Counted from the stretch's first letter, positions 44,570 through 54,036 are shown. The stretch: 64,000 nt of DNA from Dinoroseobacter sp. (GCA_030066795.1 JASJAW010000015.1:1-64000), one strand, 5' to 3'. The notes: generated by a model from the sequence alone, not told the origin. Translations and numbers: made by a program.

Positions 44570-45855
44570 CAGCTGTCCCCGGGGCCGAAGACTTGCGCGC
44601 CACCGACGAAGGTGCGCAGCACTTTGCCCTCCATCCGCGCGCCGTCGAAGGGAGTGTTTTTTGACTTCGAATTCAGTTTGAAGCGGTCGAGGACAAAGGG
44701 TGCATTGGGGTCAAACAGCACAAGATCGGCTGGTGCTCCGACAGACAGCCGTCCGTTCTCAAGCCCAAGTCTCCGTGCAGGATTCAACGACAAGGCGCGC
44801 CACAACGTAGGCAAGTTCAGGTTGCCATTCTGGACGAGGCGCATCGCTGCGGGCAGGAGCGTTTCGAGGCCAACGGCCCCTGAGGCGGCCTCTTCGAATG
44901 GGAGGCGCTTGCTTTCTTCATCCTGCGGTGTGTGCATCGAGCAGATTACGTCAATAGTGCCTTCCGCTACGGCCCCTGCCACGGCCAGCCTGTCATCTTC
45001 CGACCGTAGTGGCGGTTTGACCTTGAAGAACGTGCGATAGTCCCCGACGTCGAACTCGTTCAGTGTGAGGTGGTGGATCGATACGCCCGCAGTCACATCA
45101 AGGCCGGCGTCTTTTGCGCGGCGGAGCGCGGGGAGAGATCGAGCTGTCGTAATCTGATCTGCATGGTAGCGCGTGCCGCACATCTCCACCAATGCCAGAT
45201 CGCGTTCGAGTCCCATGCGCTCGGCGACAGGTGATACGGCGGGAAGGCCGCGCAAGGTTGCGAACTTACCGGACGTGACGGCTGCGCCCTTGCTCAGTCC
45301 CGGGTCTTGAGGGTGGGTGATCACCAGCGCACCAAGGCTTGCGGCATAGGTCAACGCGCGTGAAAGAACCTTGTGGTCCTGAACAACGGTGTCTCCGTCG
45401 GAAAACGCGACGGCTCCTGCATCCATCAGAAACCCCATCTCGACCATCTCGCGACCCGCCCGTGATTTGGTGAGGGCAGCCATGGGTGCAATCCGTGCGG
45501 GGCACACCCCTGCAGCGCGGCGCATGACGAACTCGAGTGTTTCGGGGTTGTCGATGGCGGGCGTCGTATCCGGCCGTATGACCATTGTGGTCACTCCGCC
45601 CGCGACGGCCGCGCGCCCGGCGGTCTTGAAACTTTCCTTGTGGCGTTCGCCCGGTTCGCCGACCTTTACGCCGATATCCACGATCCCCGGTGCTAAGCAT
45701 TTTCCGTCGCAATCGATGCTGGGGATGTCCGGGGGTGAGTCGCCGGGCCTTAGCCTAGCCGCGATTGTGCCGTTGCGGACAATCAGCCCGCCTTGTGTCT
45801 CGTCTTCCTGTTCCGGATCGATCAGACGCGCATTCACCAGTGCAAATTCGGTCAT
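44569..45855 (-). CDS. Dihydroorotase homologue with degraded metal site (PyrC'/PyrX-like)
   Basis: This 428-residue amidohydrolase-fold protein resembles class I dihydroorotase. The HxH expected in D-x-H-x-H-x-R-E-P-G is replaced by Gly62 and Lys64 (DIGVKVGEPG), and the catalytic Asp of DHAPH is Met307 (SMHTPQDEESK). The third-His motif (HxAHxST) reads YHADQITT, and MPNT is RPDT. It should therefore lack dihydroorotase activity. In Pseudomonas a similar inactive PyrC' supports aspartate carbamoyltransferase assembly; pyrB is in this same operon. An active PyrC would be elsewhere. It is often annotated simply as pyrC. Confidence 0.85.
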   Translation of the reverse strand: MTEFALVNARLIDPEQEDETQGGLIVRNGTIAARLRPGDSPPDIPSIDCDGKCLAPGIVDIGVKVGEPGERHKESFKTAGRAAVAGGVTTMVIRPDTTPAIDNPETLEFVMRRAAGVCPARIAPMAALTKSRAGREMVEMGFLMDAGAVAFSDGDTVVQDHKVLSRALTYAASLGALVITHPQDPGLSKGAAVTSGKFATLRGLPAVSPVAERMGLERDLALVEMCGTRYHADQITTARSLPALRRAKDAGLDVTAGVSIHHLTLNEFDVGDYRTFFKVKPPLRSEDDRLAVAGAVAEGTIDVICSMHTPQDEESKRLPFEEAASGAVGLETLLPAAMRLVQNGNLNLPTLWRALSLNPARRLGLENGRLSVGAPADLVLFDPNAPFVLDRFKLNSKSKNTPFDGARMEGKVLRTFVGGAQVFGPGDS

Positions 45856-46430
45856 TGCGGGTCTCCGGACAGGGCAAGAAAGATCGCTGCGGATAACAGG
45901 AGCGCACCACTGATGATCAGTGCGATCAACCCGCTGCCGAGCCTGCTGGACGGCTCGGTCACGGTCGTTTCCGGCGCGGGCATGCCAGCACCACCTGGGT
46001 CGGGCAAAGACATGGTCGACGGCTGCACCGCGTTCTCGGTCGGGTAGGTGCCAATCAGGGTAAGAGCGGCCCCGGGCGACAGCGTTGTGGGCTTGCCGCC
46101 AAATGCAGCCGACAGCACGATCATCACCGAGCCTTCCAGCGCATCAAGCCGGGGTCGGTCTGCTCGCAGCGCGTCGCCGCGGACTTCAAGCGCTTGTGCG
46201 AGATATTGCGACAGTCCCAGATCGCCCAAGTCTTTCACCGGGAAAATCTCGACATAGGCAGGATCGATCAACGTCGTCCCCAACAACTCGGCGAGCATGT
46301 CGGGCGCAAGCTGTGGACTGTTCCCTTCTAGGCGGCTCAGGAAGGTCTGCCTAAGATCGGCAACTGGCGCGCCGCTGTTGACTGCAAAGACCCGGACTCG
46401 ATCTTTTTCGTAGGCGGGCACCTCGATCAT
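45852..46430 (-). CDS. Membrane-anchored protein in the pyr operon, unknown function
   Basis: This 192-residue protein has a soluble N-terminal domain (residues 1-125), a Pro/Thr-rich linker and one C-terminal membrane helix (GSGLIALIISGALLLSAAIF). No family is recognised. Its stop overlaps the pyrC-like start by 4 bases and its start overlaps the preceding small gene by 4 bases, so it is locked into the pyrB operon. Its tail-anchored layout suggests a cytoplasmic domain held at the membrane. Confidence 0.75.
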   Translation of the reverse strand: MIEVPAYEKDRVRVFAVNSGAPVADLRQTFLSRLEGNSPQLAPDMLAELLGTTLIDPAYVEIFPVKDLGDLGLSQYLAQALEVRGDALRADRPRLDALEGSVMIVLSAAFGGKPTTLSPGAALTLIGTYPTENAVQPSTMSLPDPGGAGMPAPETTVTEPSSRLGSGLIALIISGALLLSAAIFLALSGDPQ

Positions 46431-46831
46431 CCCCGTACCCTCGCAACAGCAGTCTCGATCTCGGCGCGCGCGCTTTCGGAGTCATCGAGATACTTGATCA
46501 GGTGTTTGTCGCCATTCGCTGTGATGACCTGTACGGCGCCGCCCAAAGTGCGAACTGTCGTGATCTGGTCGAGATTCATCTTGCGCCAACCCGGACCTTC
46601 AAGCCTCGTATCGCTGAGGACCCATTCCAAGGCGAGCTCTTCTGACGATAGGTACCAAGCCCGGAGTGCGATTGCTGCCAACCCGCCGACCGCACCAGTC
46701 CAGGCATGCGGATTGCCCATCACCCAAAGCACGCCCATCCCGATCGCCATCGCAATGGCTGCCATGATGGTGTACGCGCGAATATAGGCCTGTCGGCTGG
46801 GGCGGAATATGGTGTCACGCGGTGTCGTCAT
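46427..46831 (-). CDS. Small membrane protein in the pyr operon, PH-like C-terminal domain
   Basis: This 134-residue protein has two N-terminal hydrophobic segments ([18 protein letters not shown] and [19 protein letters not shown]). A soluble region follows ([40 protein letters not shown]) that resembles the bacterial PH (YdbS/YdbT-like) module. The function is unknown. It overlaps both neighbours by 4 bases (ATGA), between pyrB and the tail-anchored protein. Confidence 0.75.
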   Translation of the reverse strand: MTTPRDTIFRPSRQAYIRAYTIMAAIAMAIGMGVLWVMGNPHAWTGAVGGLAAIALRAWYLSSEELALEWVLSDTRLEGPGWRKMNLDQITTVRTLGGAVQVITANGDKHLIKYLDDSESARAEIETAVARVRG

Positions 46832-47778
46832 ACCATGACCCCGGGTGTCGCAGTTGCCCGGTTCTGTGCCAGAAGATCCATTGCCGCCATGCGCACCGCG
46901 ACGCCCATTTCCACCTGATCCTGGATAACGGACCGGTTGATGTCATCGGCCAGCGTGCCGTCGATTTCCACACCCCGGTTCATCGGGCCCGGGTGCATCA
47001 CGATAGCATCGGGTTTTGCATAGGCCAGTTTTTCGGGGTCGAGGCCGTAGCGATGGTAGTATTCGCGCTCCGACGGGATAAATCCGCCGTCCATCCGCTC
47101 GCGCTGGAGCCGGAGCATCATCACAACGTCGACGCCGTTGAGGCCTTCGCGCATGTCCTCGTAGACTTCCACGCCCAGCTCGGCGACTTGTGAAGGCATT
47201 AGTGTGCGCGGGCCAATGAGGCGGATGCGGTTCTCCATTTTTCCCAGAAGCAGGATGTTCGAGCGCGCCACGCGGGAATGCGCTATATCGCCACAAATCG
47301 CGATGTTCAGGCGATGAAGTTTCCCTTTTGCACGCCGGATTGTCAGCGCATCAAGTAACGCTTGTGTCGGATGTTCGTGGCGGCCATCGCCGGCATTCAG
47401 GACCGCGCAATTCACTTTCTGCGCCAAGAGGTCCACGGCCCCTGAATGCGGATGCCGCACGACGAGCAGGTCCGGGTGCATCGCATTCAGCGTCAGGGCC
47501 GTGTCGATCAGCGTTTCGCCCTTCTTGATGGAACTCGCCGCCATCGACATGTTCATAACGTCGGCGCCCAAGCGCTTGCCGGCAATTTCGAAGCTCGCCT
47601 GCGTCCGGGTCGAGTTTTCAAAGAACATGTTGATCTGCGTTAGGCCCGCGAGCTTGTCGGAATGTTTCGCGCGGCTTCGGTTCAAGTCCACATAGCTGTC
47701 GGAAAGATCAAGGAGCGTGACGATCTCGTAAGGGGCGAGGGTCTCGATCCCCAGAAGGTGACGGGCGCGGAAGGGCAT
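46828..47778 (-). CDS. pyrB: Aspartate carbamoyltransferase catalytic subunit
   Basis: This 316-residue enzyme condenses carbamoyl phosphate and aspartate. [32 protein letters not shown] and [13 protein letters not shown] are the ATCase active-site motifs. No pyrI is present. The ATG at 47778 is used, since the upstream open frame is not ATCase-like. It is the first gene of a five-gene operon; the inactive PyrC homologue downstream may be its structural partner. Confidence 0.95.
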   Translation of the reverse strand: MPFRARHLLGIETLAPYEIVTLLDLSDSYVDLNRSRAKHSDKLAGLTQINMFFENSTRTQASFEIAGKRLGADVMNMSMAASSIKKGETLIDTALTLNAMHPDLLVVRHPHSGAVDLLAQKVNCAVLNAGDGRHEHPTQALLDALTIRRAKGKLHRLNIAICGDIAHSRVARSNILLLGKMENRIRLIGPRTLMPSQVAELGVEVYEDMREGLNGVDVVMMLRLQRERMDGGFIPSEREYYHRYGLDPEKLAYAKPDAIVMHPGPMNRGVEIDGTLADDINRSVIQDQVEMGVAVRMAAMDLLAQNRATATPGVMV

Positions 47779-47886
47779 GGGCGTCTCTGCTCTGTCTTCT
47801 GGGGGCTTATAGGACGCGTGTGGGGGCTGAAACAAGGGTACTTGCAATGGACGCTGCCAGCGCAGCCCGGTAAGTTGGCCCGCGAG

Positions 47887-48687
47887 ATGAATGAGATGGA
47901 TTTCCATACCGCGAAAACGCTGCTGGAATGGCAAGTTGAGCTTGGCGCGACCGAGGCAATTGCTGATGCGCCGATAGATCGTTCGGCGCTCGATCGCGTA
48001 AAGCCAACAAAACCTGAGCCCGCGCCTGCGGCGGCGCCCTCAGCGCCTCCGGTACTCCCTTCTCCTGTGGAAGCCGCTGAGATTGCGGTCGCGGATGCGA
48101 AGCGCTTGACTTCCGGTTCAAAAACCCTTGAGGAATTGCATGCTGCGCTTGCCGCTTTTGAGCATTGCGAGTTGAAGCTTGGCGCGCGCAATCTGGTTTT
48201 TGCCGATGGCCAGCCGGGAGCAAGGGTGATGCTGCTCGGCGAGGCACCGGGCCGTGATGAAGATATTCAGGGTCTTCCGTTCGTGGGGCGGGCAGGGCAA
48301 TTGCTTGACCGCATGCTTGGGGCAATCGGGCTGGCGCGATCCAATCCCGATCCGGGCCGTGCCGTTTACATCACAAATGTTCTTCCGTGGCGCCCGCCTC
48401 AGAACCGCGACCCGCGCCCGGATGAGATCTCGATGATGCTGCCCTTTGTGGAGCGCCATATCGCGCTGGCGGCACCTGAGATCCTGATCCTGATGGGGAA
48501 TATCTCATGCCAAGCGATGCTGGGACGCAAAGGGATTACAAGGCTGCGCGGGGCTTGGACCGAGGCGGTCGGATTACCTGTCATGCCGATGTTCCATCCC
48601 GCTTATCTGCTTAGGAACCCGGCGATGAAGCGCGCGGCTTGGGAAGATCTGCTGGCAGTTCAAGCGCGGCTCGAAACGGACGGCTAA
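47887..48687 (+). CDS. Family-4-like uracil-DNA glycosylase
   Basis: This 266-residue glycosylase should remove uracil from DNA. A Pro/Ala-rich N-terminal extension (about 90 residues) precedes the catalytic core: [42 protein letters not shown] and [10 protein letters not shown]. Family-4 enzymes usually bind a 4Fe-4S cluster with four Cys; only Cys94 (HCELK) and Cys208 (ISCQAM) are present in the whole protein. The start at 47887 is preferred; an ATG at 47896 is possible. It is divergent from pyrB. Confidence 0.87.
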   Translation: MNEMDFHTAKTLLEWQVELGATEAIADAPIDRSALDRVKPTKPEPAPAAAPSAPPVLPSPVEAAEIAVADAKRLTSGSKTLEELHAALAAFEHCELKLGARNLVFADGQPGARVMLLGEAPGRDEDIQGLPFVGRAGQLLDRMLGAIGLARSNPDPGRAVYITNVLPWRPPQNRDPRPDEISMMLPFVERHIALAAPEILILMGNISCQAMLGRKGITRLRGAWTEAVGLPVMPMFHPAYLLRNPAMKRAAWEDLLAVQARLETDG

Positions 48688-48697
48688 GGGTGCTTGC

Positions 48698-48716
48698 AGC
48701 CCGGCTCGTGCGGGCT
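48698..48716 (+). terminator. Weak hairpin after the UDG gene
   Basis: AGCCCG (48698-48703) pairs with CGGGCT (48711-48716) around a seven-base loop, followed by ATTGTTG. It lies between the uracil-DNA glycosylase and moaB genes and may partly end transcription. Confidence 0.3.
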
Positions 48717-48751
48717 ATTGTTGCGCCCGACCAGAAATGCGGAGGGGGGTC

Positions 48752-49294
48752 ATGAGCCGGATCGATGAGACCAAAGATTTCATGCCTGTCGGCATCGCTG
48801 TTCTGACAGTGTCGGACACTCGCAGCCTGTCCGAGGATAAGTCCGGCCAGACACTTGTCGACCGGATTGAAGGGGCCGGTCACAAGGTGGCGGCACGGAA
48901 GATCCTCCCGGATGAGCGCACGCAGATCGCTGACCAGTTGCGTTCATGGTGCGCCGACCCTGAGATCGACGTTATCCTCAGCACAGGGGGGACCGGGCTG
49001 ACCGGACGGGATGTCACCGTCGAGGCCCATCGCGACGTCTACGAAAAAGAAATCGAAGCGTTCGGGACGGTCTTCACCATCGTATCGATGAAGAAGATTG
49101 GCACCAGCGCTGTCCAGTCCCGCGCCTGCGGGGGCGTTTCCAACGGAACCTACTTGTTCGCGCTACCCGGAAGCCCTGGCGCCTGTAAGGACGCATGGGA
49201 CGAGATCTTGCGATGGCAGTTCGATTTCCGCCATCGCCCGTGCAACTTCGTGGAGATCATGCCACGTCTCGATGAACACTTGCGCCGGAAATAG
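48752..49294 (+). CDS. moaB: Molybdenum cofactor biosynthesis protein MoaB
   Basis: This 180-residue protein of the MoaB/MogA fold has VLTVSDTRSLSEDKSG, STGGTGLTGRDVT and FALPGSPGACKDAWDEIL. In many bacteria MoaB acts on precursor or adenylates molybdopterin, though E. coli MoaB has no clear activity. GGAGGGGGG precedes the ATG at 48752; a further ATG five codons upstream is ignored. moaD/moaE are 13 kb away. Confidence 0.92.
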   Translation: MSRIDETKDFMPVGIAVLTVSDTRSLSEDKSGQTLVDRIEGAGHKVAARKILPDERTQIADQLRSWCADPEIDVILSTGGTGLTGRDVTVEAHRDVYEKEIEAFGTVFTIVSMKKIGTSAVQSRACGGVSNGTYLFALPGSPGACKDAWDEILRWQFDFRHRPCNFVEIMPRLDEHLRRK

Positions 49295-49296
49295 CC

Positions 49297-49902
49297 TTAC
49301 CGGTCCAGGTCTTCACGCTGTACCAGGTCGAGCCCTGTCAGGTCCAAAGTGTCTTCGTAGTACACGCGCGTTACGACGCCTGGTAGTTCCCCGAAGTCCT
49401 CCATCATCCGTTTGGGAAAATAGGTGCTGCGGATACCTTCAAACCCTGGAATCTGTCGCATTACGACTGCGCTGGACCGGGTGCAGTTGGCCTTCGGTAC
49501 GGCTCCATGAGCTTGATAAGCTGCGATCATCGCGTCCGCGGTATCTTGGCTGACCTGCACTTCCTGTTTCACGACATGGTAAGCATCCCGTACATGGTAG
49601 TCGCGATAATACGCCTCCATCCAGGGTGTTATCCCATAATGGACGTCGTTTCTCTCCGGCGATTGAGGGTGCCACCATGTTCCGGCCGGATCCCAGATCA
49701 CGCGCTGGCTGCCATCGATCAACACCGCTGTGTGACCGCCTTCGTTTGCTTCAGTGCGGATCACGGTGATCAGTGTCACACTCGCGTCGCCGCCATTAGA
49801 GTACGCGAAACGCTGTACGTCCGCTTCCGGAGCCCATTCCGGCTCGGCACGACACGCGCCGAGAAATATCAGCGCGCATAGTCCAAGGGATAGTCTGCGC
49901 AT
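49297..49902 (-). CDS. Putative lipoprotein with possible permuted NlpC/P60-like fold
   Basis: This 201-residue protein has lipobox LGAC with Cys17 as the probable lipidation site. In the mature part GGHTAVLIDG (His57) comes before KANCTRSSAVV (Cys140), the order found in circularly permuted NlpC/P60 or DUF4105-like papain-fold hydrolases. WDPAGTWWHP and YGITPWMEAYYRDYH are unassigned. The assignment is structural guesswork. AGGTGCT lies close to the ATG. The gene ends 3 bases from the convergent moaB. Confidence 0.7.
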   Translation of the reverse strand: MRRLSLGLCALIFLGACRAEPEWAPEADVQRFAYSNGGDASVTLITVIRTEANEGGHTAVLIDGSQRVIWDPAGTWWHPQSPERNDVHYGITPWMEAYYRDYHVRDAYHVVKQEVQVSQDTADAMIAAYQAHGAVPKANCTRSSAVVMRQIPGFEGIRSTYFPKRMMEDFGELPGVVTRVYYEDTLDLTGLDLVQREDLDR

Positions 49903-49944
49903 AGCACCTACCTTGGTTCAAAAAATCTCTGGGGTTGCTGTCGG

Positions 49945-50079
49945 TCAGCCGTTGATCATGTAAAGCAAAATCAGTGCTACGATGATCCCGATCGTGATGT
50001 TCTTGGTCAGCTTGATGAAGCTGTTGAATGTCTTTTCCTGCGCTTCGATGTTCATCGAGCCGTGCTTATGCTCCGCCAT
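49945..50079 (-). CDS. aa3-type cytochrome c oxidase subunit IV
   Basis: This 44-residue single-helix inner-membrane peptide belongs to the alphaproteobacterial COX4_pro_2 family, a small subunit of the aa3 oxidase. It begins MAEHKHGSMNIEAQEKTF and has one helix (ITIGIIVALILLYMI) ending ING. GGAGG lies five bases before the ATG at 50079. It stands alone; the main cta genes are not in this window, as is common for this peptide. Confidence 0.9.
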   Translation of the reverse strand: MAEHKHGSMNIEAQEKTFNSFIKLTKNITIGIIVALILLYMING

Positions 50080-50124
50080 GGATGCCTCCGGTCGTTTCCT
50101 ATCACAGGGATTAGCCTATCGCGT

Positions 50125-50146
50125 GCGGGCTGTCACGAGGGCCCGC
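50125..50146. repeat. GC-rich inverted repeat
   Basis: GCGGGC (50125-50130) and GCCCGC (50141-50146) form a 6-bp stem around ten bases, between the MBL gene end and the cox IV start. It lacks a T-tract on the minus strand. Confidence 0.3.
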
Positions 50147-50162
50147 GGGGTTGTGAACACGG

Positions 50163-51209
50163 TCATTTTGGCGCGGCGCGCCAAAGCCACACCCCATCGC
50201 CCCGGTCTTCGCGGATGGCACGGCCCGCCTGAAGTAAATGGTTCAGGTGTGCGACGGCTTCTACGAAGGCCAACCCGTAATTCGCTTCGGAGATGCTGCG
50301 TTTGAAAAGAAGCGGAAAGGTCTCGGGCGCAAGTCGGGGTTCTTCCAGGAAAGCTTCCAGTCGCTTCAGGGCGTTTTCGTGATTTTCGGTCAGTTGCCGC
50401 AAGCGTGTCGGCAAGCCGGTAAATGGAAGCTTGTGGCCTGGTAGAACCAAGTGATTTTCCAGCGCGACTGTTTTGAACTGTTCGCAACTGACCAGCCAGT
50501 CCGCAACAGGGTCCGCTTCGGGTTCGGTTGCATAAACTCCGAGATTAGGGGAAATCGTCGACAACAGCTGGTCGCCCCCCAAGACAATCGGTGTATCCTC
50601 GCCCCAGAGCGTTGCGTGTTCTGGAGCGTGGCCATTGCCAATGCGCACGCGCCATTTTCGCCCCCCAAGGGTCAGGACATCGCCTTCCGCGATCCGGGTG
50701 TAGCCCAGCGGCATCGGAAAAACGGTGTCCGCGAAGTTGAAGGGACGCTCCTCTGTGCGGCGGGCGAGTTCGTCTGGATCCATCCCGTTGCGACGCCAGA
50801 ATTCCAGTGTTTCATTCGTCGGGCGGTCCTGTTCATCCAGTTGCAGCATCCGCGCCATGAGCCAAGCGGTACGGGTCATGAGCAACTGGGCGCCATGCTC
50901 GGCCATGAACCAACCTGCCAGTCCCACGTGGTCCGGATGGTGGTGTGTAACCAGAACCCGCGACACTGGCTTTCCGCCAAGTGGGCCGTTCAACAAGTCC
51001 TTCCATAGTGCGCGCGAACGGCGGCTGGAAAGGCCGGTATCGACCAGCGTCCAGCTTTCACCCTCGTCGAGCGCATAAATATTCACATGGTCCAGCGCCA
51101 TGGGAAGCGGCAGGCGCATCCACAGAATACCGGGCGCGACTTCTGTCGCTTCTCCCGCTGGCGGGGGCGTCTCAAAGGGCATCTGCAGGGGGCCGGTTGG
51201 AGCGTTCAT
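50163..51209 (-). CDS. Metallo-beta-lactamase-fold hydrolase
   Basis: This 348-residue cytosolic hydrolase has an intact dinuclear metal site: THHHPDH, then NGHAPEH, GGDQLL and a late LPGHKLPFTG. A C-terminal helical domain follows from about residue 265. The start is ATG at 51209, overlapping the acyl-CoA dehydrogenase stop by one base, so the two are coupled. By analogy with glyoxalase-II-like enzymes in acyl-CoA operons, a thioester or lactone substrate is possible; this is inferred from context. Confidence 0.85.
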   Translation of the reverse strand: MNAPTGPLQMPFETPPPAGEATEVAPGILWMRLPLPMALDHVNIYALDEGESWTLVDTGLSSRRSRALWKDLLNGPLGGKPVSRVLVTHHHPDHVGLAGWFMAEHGAQLLMTRTAWLMARMLQLDEQDRPTNETLEFWRRNGMDPDELARRTEERPFNFADTVFPMPLGYTRIAEGDVLTLGGRKWRVRIGNGHAPEHATLWGEDTPIVLGGDQLLSTISPNLGVYATEPEADPVADWLVSCEQFKTVALENHLVLPGHKLPFTGLPTRLRQLTENHENALKRLEAFLEEPRLAPETFPLLFKRSISEANYGLAFVEAVAHLNHLLQAGRAIREDRGDGVWLWRAAPK

Positions 51210-52924
51210 CAGGCGGCAAGATCCTCGGGGGTAAGGGCATATAGCGCCTTTTCCCCTGCAAGTGCTTGCGCTGCAAGCCCCACATGCTCTGGCAGCAGAC
51301 GCTCTACAAAGAAGCGCGCAAGACCTGTGCGCGGCCCGTCCCGGTCCTCGGCAAGGGCTGCGGAAAGGTGGAAATGGCTCCCAAGCACCCGCGCGGCGCA
51401 CATCAAAAACGGTGCCGCCCCGGCAAATCGAGCATTCATGCGCGCTTCTGCGACAAGCGCTTCTGTTGTCTCGCGCAGCGTTTCGCTGGCTTGCCAGACC
51501 GGTTCCGCCAAATCCGGCAGGCTGTTGCGCGCGCGTTCGGCTTGTGTCTCGATCTCATCCAACAGGCGGAACATAGCGTCGCCGCCGTCTGCAAGTTTGC
51601 GACCAACCAGGTCCATAGCCTGAATTCCGTTTGTGCCCTCATAGATCGCGGTCACGCGCACGTCGCGGAAGAACTGCGCGGCGCCCGTTTCCTCAATAAA
51701 GCCCATACCGCCATGCACCTGCATGCCCATATTGGCGACGGCAATACCTGTTTCGGTCCCGTACGCTTTGGCGATTGGCGTCAGCAGGGCCGCCCGCGCG
51801 GTCGCTTTGCTATCCCCGGTGGCGCGGCTCAGATCGATCGCAACAGCATTGGCGAGCGCGATCGCACGCGCTGCAAAGACTTCTGCCTTCATTGTCATCA
51901 GCATCCTGCGCACATCGGCATGGTCGAAGATCGTACCCGTGCCGGCCACTGGCGGTCGGCCCTGCTTGCGATCAAGGGCGTAGGCCAGCGCGTGTTGAAA
52001 GGCAGCTTCGGCCACGCCGATGCCCTGTGTGCCGACGCCAAGGCGCGCATTGTTCATCATGGTAAACATGGCACGCATGCCATCGTGCGGCGCGCCGACA
52101 AGCCAGCCTTTGGCGCCATCGTACTGCATAACTGCGGTTGGGCTGCCATGCAGGCCCACTTTGTGCTCAAGGCTTACGACTTTCAGACTGTTGGCAACGC
52201 CGGCCTTGCCGTGTTCGTCCGGCAGGCGCTTGGGCACCAGAAAAAGGCTGATCCCTTTTGTCCCGGGTACCCCGTCGGGCAGCCGCGCAAGGACAAGGTG
52301 ACAGACGTTTTCAGTGAAATCGTTGTCGCCCCATGAGATATAAATCTTTTGTCCCGTAATGGCGTAGGTGCCATCTCCATTTGGTATGGCCTTGGAGGTT
52401 AAGGCGCCTACGTCCGATCCGGCCTGCGGTTCGGTCAGGTTCATGGTGCCCGCCCACTCGCCAGAGATAAGCTTGGGCAAATACAGGGCTTTGATTGCAT
52501 CGCTTGCATGGTGTTCCAGCGCGTCGATTTGGCCCTGGGTCATCAAGGGGTTGAGTTGCAACGACAGGCAGGCGCCTGACATCATCTCGTTCACAGCAGT
52601 TGTCAGCGCCATAGGCAACCCCATGCCCCCATGCGCGGGATCGCCAGCCATGCCGACCCATCCACCTTCCGCTATGGCGCGATAGGCCTCTCCAAACCCG
52701 GGCGTTGTTCGCACAACTCCGTTTTCCAGATGCGCTGGGTGGAGGTCGCCTGCACGCTGCAACGGCGCGATCACCTCGTCACATAGCTTGGCGGCTTCGG
52801 TCAGAACGGCGCTTGCAACGTCTGGCGTTGCCTCCGAATAGCGGTCGGTTGCGGCAACCTGATCGAGTCCAACAACGTTGTTGAGCAGAAACAGGTGATC
52901 GTTGACAGAGGAAGTGTAAGTCAT
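51209..52924 (-). CDS. Acyl-CoA dehydrogenase with C-terminal domain (FadE/DmdC-like)
   Basis: This 571-residue flavoprotein has the long ACAD architecture of bacterial FadE5-like and DmdC (3-methylmercaptopropionyl-CoA dehydrogenase) enzymes. FAD/substrate motifs: MNLTEPQAGSDVGAL, ITGQKIYISWGDND, and the catalytic Glu in AIYEGTNGIQAMDLVGRK. A C-terminal extension ends in ALTPEDLAA. DmdC is common in this clade and has similar length, but a general acyl-CoA substrate is as likely. The frame is open 24 codons upstream; the ATG at 52924 is chosen by homology to family N-termini. Confidence 0.88.
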   Translation of the reverse strand: MTYTSSVNDHLFLLNNVVGLDQVAATDRYSEATPDVASAVLTEAAKLCDEVIAPLQRAGDLHPAHLENGVVRTTPGFGEAYRAIAEGGWVGMAGDPAHGGMGLPMALTTAVNEMMSGACLSLQLNPLMTQGQIDALEHHASDAIKALYLPKLISGEWAGTMNLTEPQAGSDVGALTSKAIPNGDGTYAITGQKIYISWGDNDFTENVCHLVLARLPDGVPGTKGISLFLVPKRLPDEHGKAGVANSLKVVSLEHKVGLHGSPTAVMQYDGAKGWLVGAPHDGMRAMFTMMNNARLGVGTQGIGVAEAAFQHALAYALDRKQGRPPVAGTGTIFDHADVRRMLMTMKAEVFAARAIALANAVAIDLSRATGDSKATARAALLTPIAKAYGTETGIAVANMGMQVHGGMGFIEETGAAQFFRDVRVTAIYEGTNGIQAMDLVGRKLADGGDAMFRLLDEIETQAERARNSLPDLAEPVWQASETLRETTEALVAEARMNARFAGAAPFLMCAARVLGSHFHLSAALAEDRDGPRTGLARFFVERLLPEHVGLAAQALAGEKALYALTPEDLAA

Positions 52925-53067
52925 TTGGGATCGCTCTTTCGCGCGGCGCGGGCTTGGCAAAGCGGCGCAGGTCAGTTTAAGGGCAAGAGCCCTCAATCAG
53001 AGATAGGGCTGCGCGCAGGAAAGCCTCAAGGCGGACGCTGCGTCATTTTCTCACCGGAGGCGAAGAC

Positions 53068-54036
53068 GTGTGCCGCAAAACGCTTAGACTTTCCCCCGAC
53101 CCGAAAGGGATTTCCCGAGCCGCAGACATTTTGCGATCGGGTGGGCTCGTCGCTTTTCCGACGGAGACGGTCTATGGGTTGGGGGGCGACGCGCGTAACG
53201 CAGCAGCTGTTGCAAGAATTTATGAGGCCAAGCGCCGGCCGCCGCACAACCCTCTGATCGCGCATGTCGCGGGGATCAATGCCGCCCGCCGTCTCGCGCA
53301 GTTCGATCCCAGGGCAGAGGCGCTGGCGACGGCCTTCTGGCCCGGTGCGTTAACACTGGTGCTTCCGGTTCGCGCAGACAGCAGACTTACGCCGGCTATG
53401 ACTCCAGAAGGCGCCGGAACGGTTGCCTTGCGTGTTCCTAAGCACCCCGTCGCGCAGGCGCTATTGACTGCCTTTGGCGGGCCGATAGCTGCGCCGTCTG
53501 CAAACCCCTCTGGTCGCGTAAGTCCGACTTCGGCCGATCACGTTCTGGAGGGTTTGTCAGGACGCATCGATGCTGTGCTCGATGGTGGTGATTGCCCTGT
53601 GGGTCTCGAGTCCACAATTTTGTCGTTAGTAACCCCGCAGGCGCGGTTGCTGCGCCCCGGTGGTATTGCAACTGAGGCTATCGCCGAAGTACTCGGAGGG
53701 CCGGTCGCTTCTGGAAAAGACACCGGTGTTTTGACAGCACCGGGGCAACTCGCGTCCCACTATGCGCCCCATGCGCCTATGCGTTTGAACGCAGAATTTC
53801 CGCTGGACGGAGAGATCTGGCTTGGCTTCGGACCGGACTGTACCGCAGCCGAGGTGACCCTTTCTGCTACAGGCGACCTCGATGAGGCGGCTGCAAACCT
53901 GTTTGCGGCTCTGCGACTGCTTGATGCGCGTGCGAAGGGAAGACGCATCGCCGTGGCCCCAATCCCGGATTACGGGATCGGGGAGGCGATCAATGACCGT
54001 TTATGCCGCGCTGCGGCTCCTCGGGACAGCACTTAA
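53068..54036 (+). CDS. tsaC: L-threonylcarbamoyladenylate synthase (Sua5)
   Basis: This 322-residue protein makes threonylcarbamoyl-AMP for t6A in tRNA. The YrdC-like domain ([42 protein letters not shown]) covers residues 1-200. The C-terminal Sua5 domain follows a linker ([20 protein letters not shown]). The start is GTG at 53068 with GGAGG seven bases before. Its TAA shares TTAA with the stop of the convergent YqgE gene. Confidence 0.92.
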   Translation: MCRKTLRLSPDPKGISRAADILRSGGLVAFPTETVYGLGGDARNAAAVARIYEAKRRPPHNPLIAHVAGINAARRLAQFDPRAEALATAFWPGALTLVLPVRADSRLTPAMTPEGAGTVALRVPKHPVAQALLTAFGGPIAAPSANPSGRVSPTSADHVLEGLSGRIDAVLDGGDCPVGLESTILSLVTPQARLLRPGGIATEAIAEVLGGPVASGKDTGVLTAPGQLASHYAPHAPMRLNAEFPLDGEIWLGFGPDCTAAEVTLSATGDLDEAAANLFAALRLLDARAKGRRIAVAPIPDYGIGEAINDRLCRAAAPRDST

